From the NCBI RefSeq assembly GCF_029688845.1, contig NZ_JARUKW010000002.1:1-64000 (forward strand): DNA of 64,000 bases, written 5' to 3'. The stretch comes from Natronococcus sp. A-GB1 (GTDB taxonomy: Archaea; Halobacteriota; Halobacteria; Halobacteriales; Natrialbaceae). Made by a program: the position numbers and the translations under genes. Below the pieces are notes generated by a model. It was given only the letters and a program-made list of their open reading frames with translations. It did no database searches and was not told the DNA's origin. Shown piece by piece: positions 61,839 through 64,000 of this stretch (within the stretch, counting starts at the first letter, position 1; the number at the start of each line of letters is the position of its first letter).

Positions 61839-63223
61839 CGGCATTTCGGAACCACATCCATTTTCTCCGGAAGACCGACGACTGCTGTTGGCTCGAGCGG
61901 CCCAAGTCGCCGTCACCCCAGGTTCTCGCCGGTGAGGCGCTTCGGGCGAACGGGCCGGCGCTGCGATGTACGACCGCCGACTCCCGTCTCGACCTCGTAA
62001 GCGGAGTCTACGGCGGTGTCGATGGGCTGAGTCGGCGAAGCCGATACCCCTGGAGCCGTCTCGGAATCGGTCTGGGTATCGATCAGGAGCCGGAGTACGT
62101 CGCTGTCCTCGAGGCGGTCACCGAACTGACAGACCGAGTCGACGAACACGGCATTACCTACGTCGAACGCGCGGCGACCGCCACGGATCTGAGCGTTCGG
62201 GAGCTCGGATTTCCGACGCCGCCGGACGGGACCTGGCCCAGACTGACACTCGGACTTCTCTCGGTTGGGACAGACGATGGTTCGTACTGGACGCCGATCC
62301 ACGGAACAGTTCTCGACGATGAAACGATTCGCGCTCGCGTCCCCGACGCGATCACCGATCGATTCGCTCGCGGCGGTATCGTCAGCGTCGCACTTGGAGT
62401 CCCGGCGGAAGCGCTCGCAGCGGCGTACCACCTGACGGTCACTGACGGTCTCTCGGTGCCAGTCGAGGATCGGCGCGTCGGCTCGACAGTCCCGGTGATT
62501 CCCACCTCTGGCGGACTCGTTCCCAGCTCTTCGGAGGTCGTCATTGAGGCTGAGATCGCGGATCAGCAGCCCGAAACCCGGTCGGAAAAACGTGAGTTCT
62601 GGGAACGGATCGCCGACAGCACGACGTTGACACTCGACGTAACCAATGTATTCACTCGTGATGGCGCCGTCGTTCCGTTTACGCCGCTCGACGTCCCGCT
62701 TTCGGACGATCTCCAGCTCGTCGCGCTAGCTCTGGCGGCACAGCTTTACGATCGGGTCAACAGCTACTGGGGCGTCGCGCCGGTCGAGTGGCTCTTGCTC
62801 CCGGCGAGCGGGCGACTCGGAATCTGTGTGGTTTCGGCGAAGATGCTGTACGCCGGCTTCGAGTGGCAGCTCTCGAATTTCCTGTTTTCGTTCTCGAACT
62901 GTTATGACACCGTCATTATCGTCGACGACGAAGCCAGCCCTCGCGACCTCGGACAGGTGCTTGCGGATATCTGGGTCAAAGCCCACCCGTCCCGAGACTG
63001 GCTGTTCAGCGAGTCCGACGCTCCCGTCGCCCGAATGCCGACGTACAGCCGTGAGGGGACCGGGGCGCGCCTCTATATCGACGCGACGTGGGATCCCCGG
63101 TGGGACGAAGAGTACATCGCTCCGCAGGTTTCGTTTACCGACTCGTATCCTCCAAATCTCCGGGCGGCCGTCCGCAGTTCGTGGGCCGAATTCGGATTTA
63201 ACACCAATCCTGACGGGCTGTGA
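61835..63223 (+). CDS. UbiD-fold paralogue without catalytic triad
   Basis: 462 residues, same overall fold as the preceding gene: WGVAPVEWLLLPASGRLGICVVSAKMLYAGFEWQLSNFLFSFSN and the terminal TWDPRWDEEYIAPQVSF. The VPSSSEVVIEAEI segment (229-241) is the counterpart of the UbiD VPASAEVVIEGRV, but the following EGPFGD motif is absent, and the catalytic Arg position is His156 (YWTPIHGTVL). It is therefore likely non-catalytic and a partner subunit of the upstream UbiD. Translationally coupled by the 4-bp overlap. About 260 bp of AT-rich DNA follow. Confidence 0.72.
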   Translation: MTAFRNHIHFLRKTDDCCWLERPKSPSPQVLAGEALRANGPALRCTTADSRLDLVSGVYGGVDGLSRRSRYPWSRLGIGLGIDQEPEYVAVLEAVTELTDRVDEHGITYVERAATATDLSVRELGFPTPPDGTWPRLTLGLLSVGTDDGSYWTPIHGTVLDDETIRARVPDAITDRFARGGIVSVALGVPAEALAAAYHLTVTDGLSVPVEDRRVGSTVPVIPTSGGLVPSSSEVVIEAEIADQQPETRSEKREFWERIADSTTLTLDVTNVFTRDGAVVPFTPLDVPLSDDLQLVALALAAQLYDRVNSYWGVAPVEWLLLPASGRLGICVVSAKMLYAGFEWQLSNFLFSFSNCYDTVIIVDDEASPRDLGQVLADIWVKAHPSRDWLFSESDAPVARMPTYSREGTGARLYIDATWDPRWDEEYIAPQVSFTDSYPPNLRAAVRSSWAEFGFNTNPDGL

Positions 63224-63378
63224 GCGTTCCCTGAAAGAAGGAGGGCTCGGCGGCAGGAGGTCCGAAGTAGTATCCCTGAACTAACGAAGTTGAGCATCCT
63301 TTCTATGAGTTACTATCATAGACGATCATATTGGTGGACTCATAGGTGTTTTCGAAAGTGTTTACGCAAGACTGCGCT

Positions 63379-63398
63379 GTGGTGTCTATATATACCAC
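63379..63398. promoter_or_regulatory. Possible operator/promoter: GTGGT-N10-ACCAC around a TATA-like core
   Basis: Inverted repeat GTGGT (63379-63383) and ACCAC (63394-63398) surround GTCTATATAT. It lies in the AT-rich 63300-63440 spacer upstream of the acyl-CoA synthetase gene and about 80 bp before its ATG. A closer TATA-like GTTATTAC (63450-63457) lies 25-32 bp before the ATG. The palindrome could bind a regulator. Confidence 0.4.
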
Positions 63399-63481
63399 TC
63401 TCAAAATTAAATTATATTTTTATTTTATTGTTCGAATTTAACCGATGCAGTTATTACGGAAAACGAGACCAGCGAAGTTGT

Positions 63482-64000
63482 ATGACGGGCAGCCACAACA
63501 TGCCGGGGTACGAGGAAGTGTACGACGAGTTCTCGTGGGACGAAATCTACGAGGCCGCTGACTGGAACGCACCCACCGAACTGAACATTGCACACGAAGT
63601 CTGTGACCGCCACGCCGAGAACAAGGAGAAGGTCGCGCTCTATCAGGTGAGCGAGGACGGCGAGTTGACGACGATGACGTTCTGGGAACTCGCCGATCGG
63701 ACCGATCGGTTTGCGAACGTCCTCGAGTCGCTCGGCATCGAACAGGGCGACCGCGTCTTCTCGTACATGCCACGGATCCCCGAACACTACGTGGCGCTGG
63801 TGGGAACGCTCAAGCGCGGCGCCGTCTTCGGCGGCGTCAACGAGCGGTTCGGCCCCGACGGCATCTCCTATCGACTCTCCGACTGCGACGCGAAAGCGAT
63901 CGTCACGACTCCCGAAAACCGCGACACCGTCGCGGACGCCCTTGAGGACGCCCCTTCGGTCGAGCACGTCATCGTCGTCAGCGACGATGGAACGGGCATT
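63482..64000 (+). CDS. Acyl/acetyl-CoA synthetase (AMP-forming), 5' part
   Basis: 173 codons in the window; the gene runs off the right edge. N-terminus SHNMPGYEEVYDEFSWDEIYEAADWNAPTELNIAHEVCDRHAENK matches acetyl-CoA-synthetase-like enzymes, then the ANL core begins with MTFWELADRTDRFANVLESLGIEQGDRV and IVTTPENRDTVADALEDAP. The P-loop is outside the window. It would activate an acid to its CoA ester. It follows the UbiD pair on the same strand across a 258-bp spacer with its own promoter signals. Confidence 0.85.
   Translation, partial: MTGSHNMPGYEEVYDEFSWDEIYEAADWNAPTELNIAHEVCDRHAENKEKVALYQVSEDGELTTMTFWELADRTDRFANVLESLGIEQGDRVFSYMPRIPEHYVALVGTLKRGAVFGGVNERFGPDGISYRLSDCDAKAIVTTPENRDTVADALEDAPSVEHVIVVSDDGTGI

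Overview
The window is a gene-dense, high-GC chromosomal segment from an extremely halophilic archaeon (class Halobacteria). I base this on strongly acidic proteins, a hyperacidic plant-type [2Fe-2S] ferredoxin, an archaeal-type alanyl-tRNA synthetase, replication factor C small subunit, a SAMP2-like ubiquitin-fold modifier, Tat-type lipoproteins with RR and lipobox-Cys signals, and many start codons lying about 25 nt behind a TATA-like box (leaderless style). The genus cannot be named safely. I saw no rRNA, tRNA, CRISPR array, intact insertion sequence or prophage. About 70 genes are called; most long open frames opposite them are GC-driven shadows.

Layout. 1-4.5 kb: uracil-DNA glycosylase-like protein, Rieske protein, HIT protein, prepilin/preflagellin peptidase, a chimeric relic of a tungstate/molybdate transporter, and ferredoxin. 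4.7-8.7 kb: a Pit phosphate permease followed by a membrane protein with a VEETV-type repeat tail, then on the other strand a second Pit permease with a universal stress protein and a truncated SLC13 permease fragment. 8.9-15.5 kb: hisA, a zinc-ribbon membrane protein, TrkH, hisB, an ACT-domain regulator, an IMPACT-family protein and unknowns. 15.6-20 kb: a TAXI-type TRAP transporter operon (binding protein, DUF1850 protein, fused permease). 20-31.9 kb: S9 peptidase, M48 protease, uracil phosphoribosyltransferase, a third Pit permease, CNNM/CorC-type protein, glutaredoxin plus cysteine-less redoxin, TsaC, and a Cas4-like protein without nuclease residues. 32-36.2 kb: a membrane iron-sulfur oxidoreductase, a dense hairpin array, VapBC and a class I glutamine amidotransferase. 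36.3-38.4 kb: an alpha/beta-hydrolase-fold protein and a ligase-like protein that both lack key catalytic motifs.

38.4-46 kb is a probable catabolic island: tripartite tricarboxylate transporter genes (TctA, TctB, TctC) flanked by two M20 deacylases and an acetamidase/formamidase. 46-59 kb holds alaS, a second structured non-coding element, rfcS, a bactofilin-like membrane protein, SAMP2, a ModE-type HTH-TOBE regulator, tryptophanase, an acyl-CoA ligase, a 48-residue DUF1328 protein and aspartate kinase. 59.3-64 kb ends with a GNAT-like protein, a tightly packed three-gene unit (ribbon-helix-helix-like small protein, UbiD decarboxylase, and a UbiD paralogue lacking the catalytic triad), and the 5' part of an acyl-CoA synthetase.

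The strongest candidate for an undescribed system is the UbiD / pseudo-UbiD operon beside an acyl-CoA synthetase. Others are the hydrolase/ligase pseudoenzyme pair, the transporter/amidohydrolase island, the in-frame WtpA-TOBE chimera, and the two hairpin-rich non-coding elements. All assignments come from reading the sequence; no database search was run.
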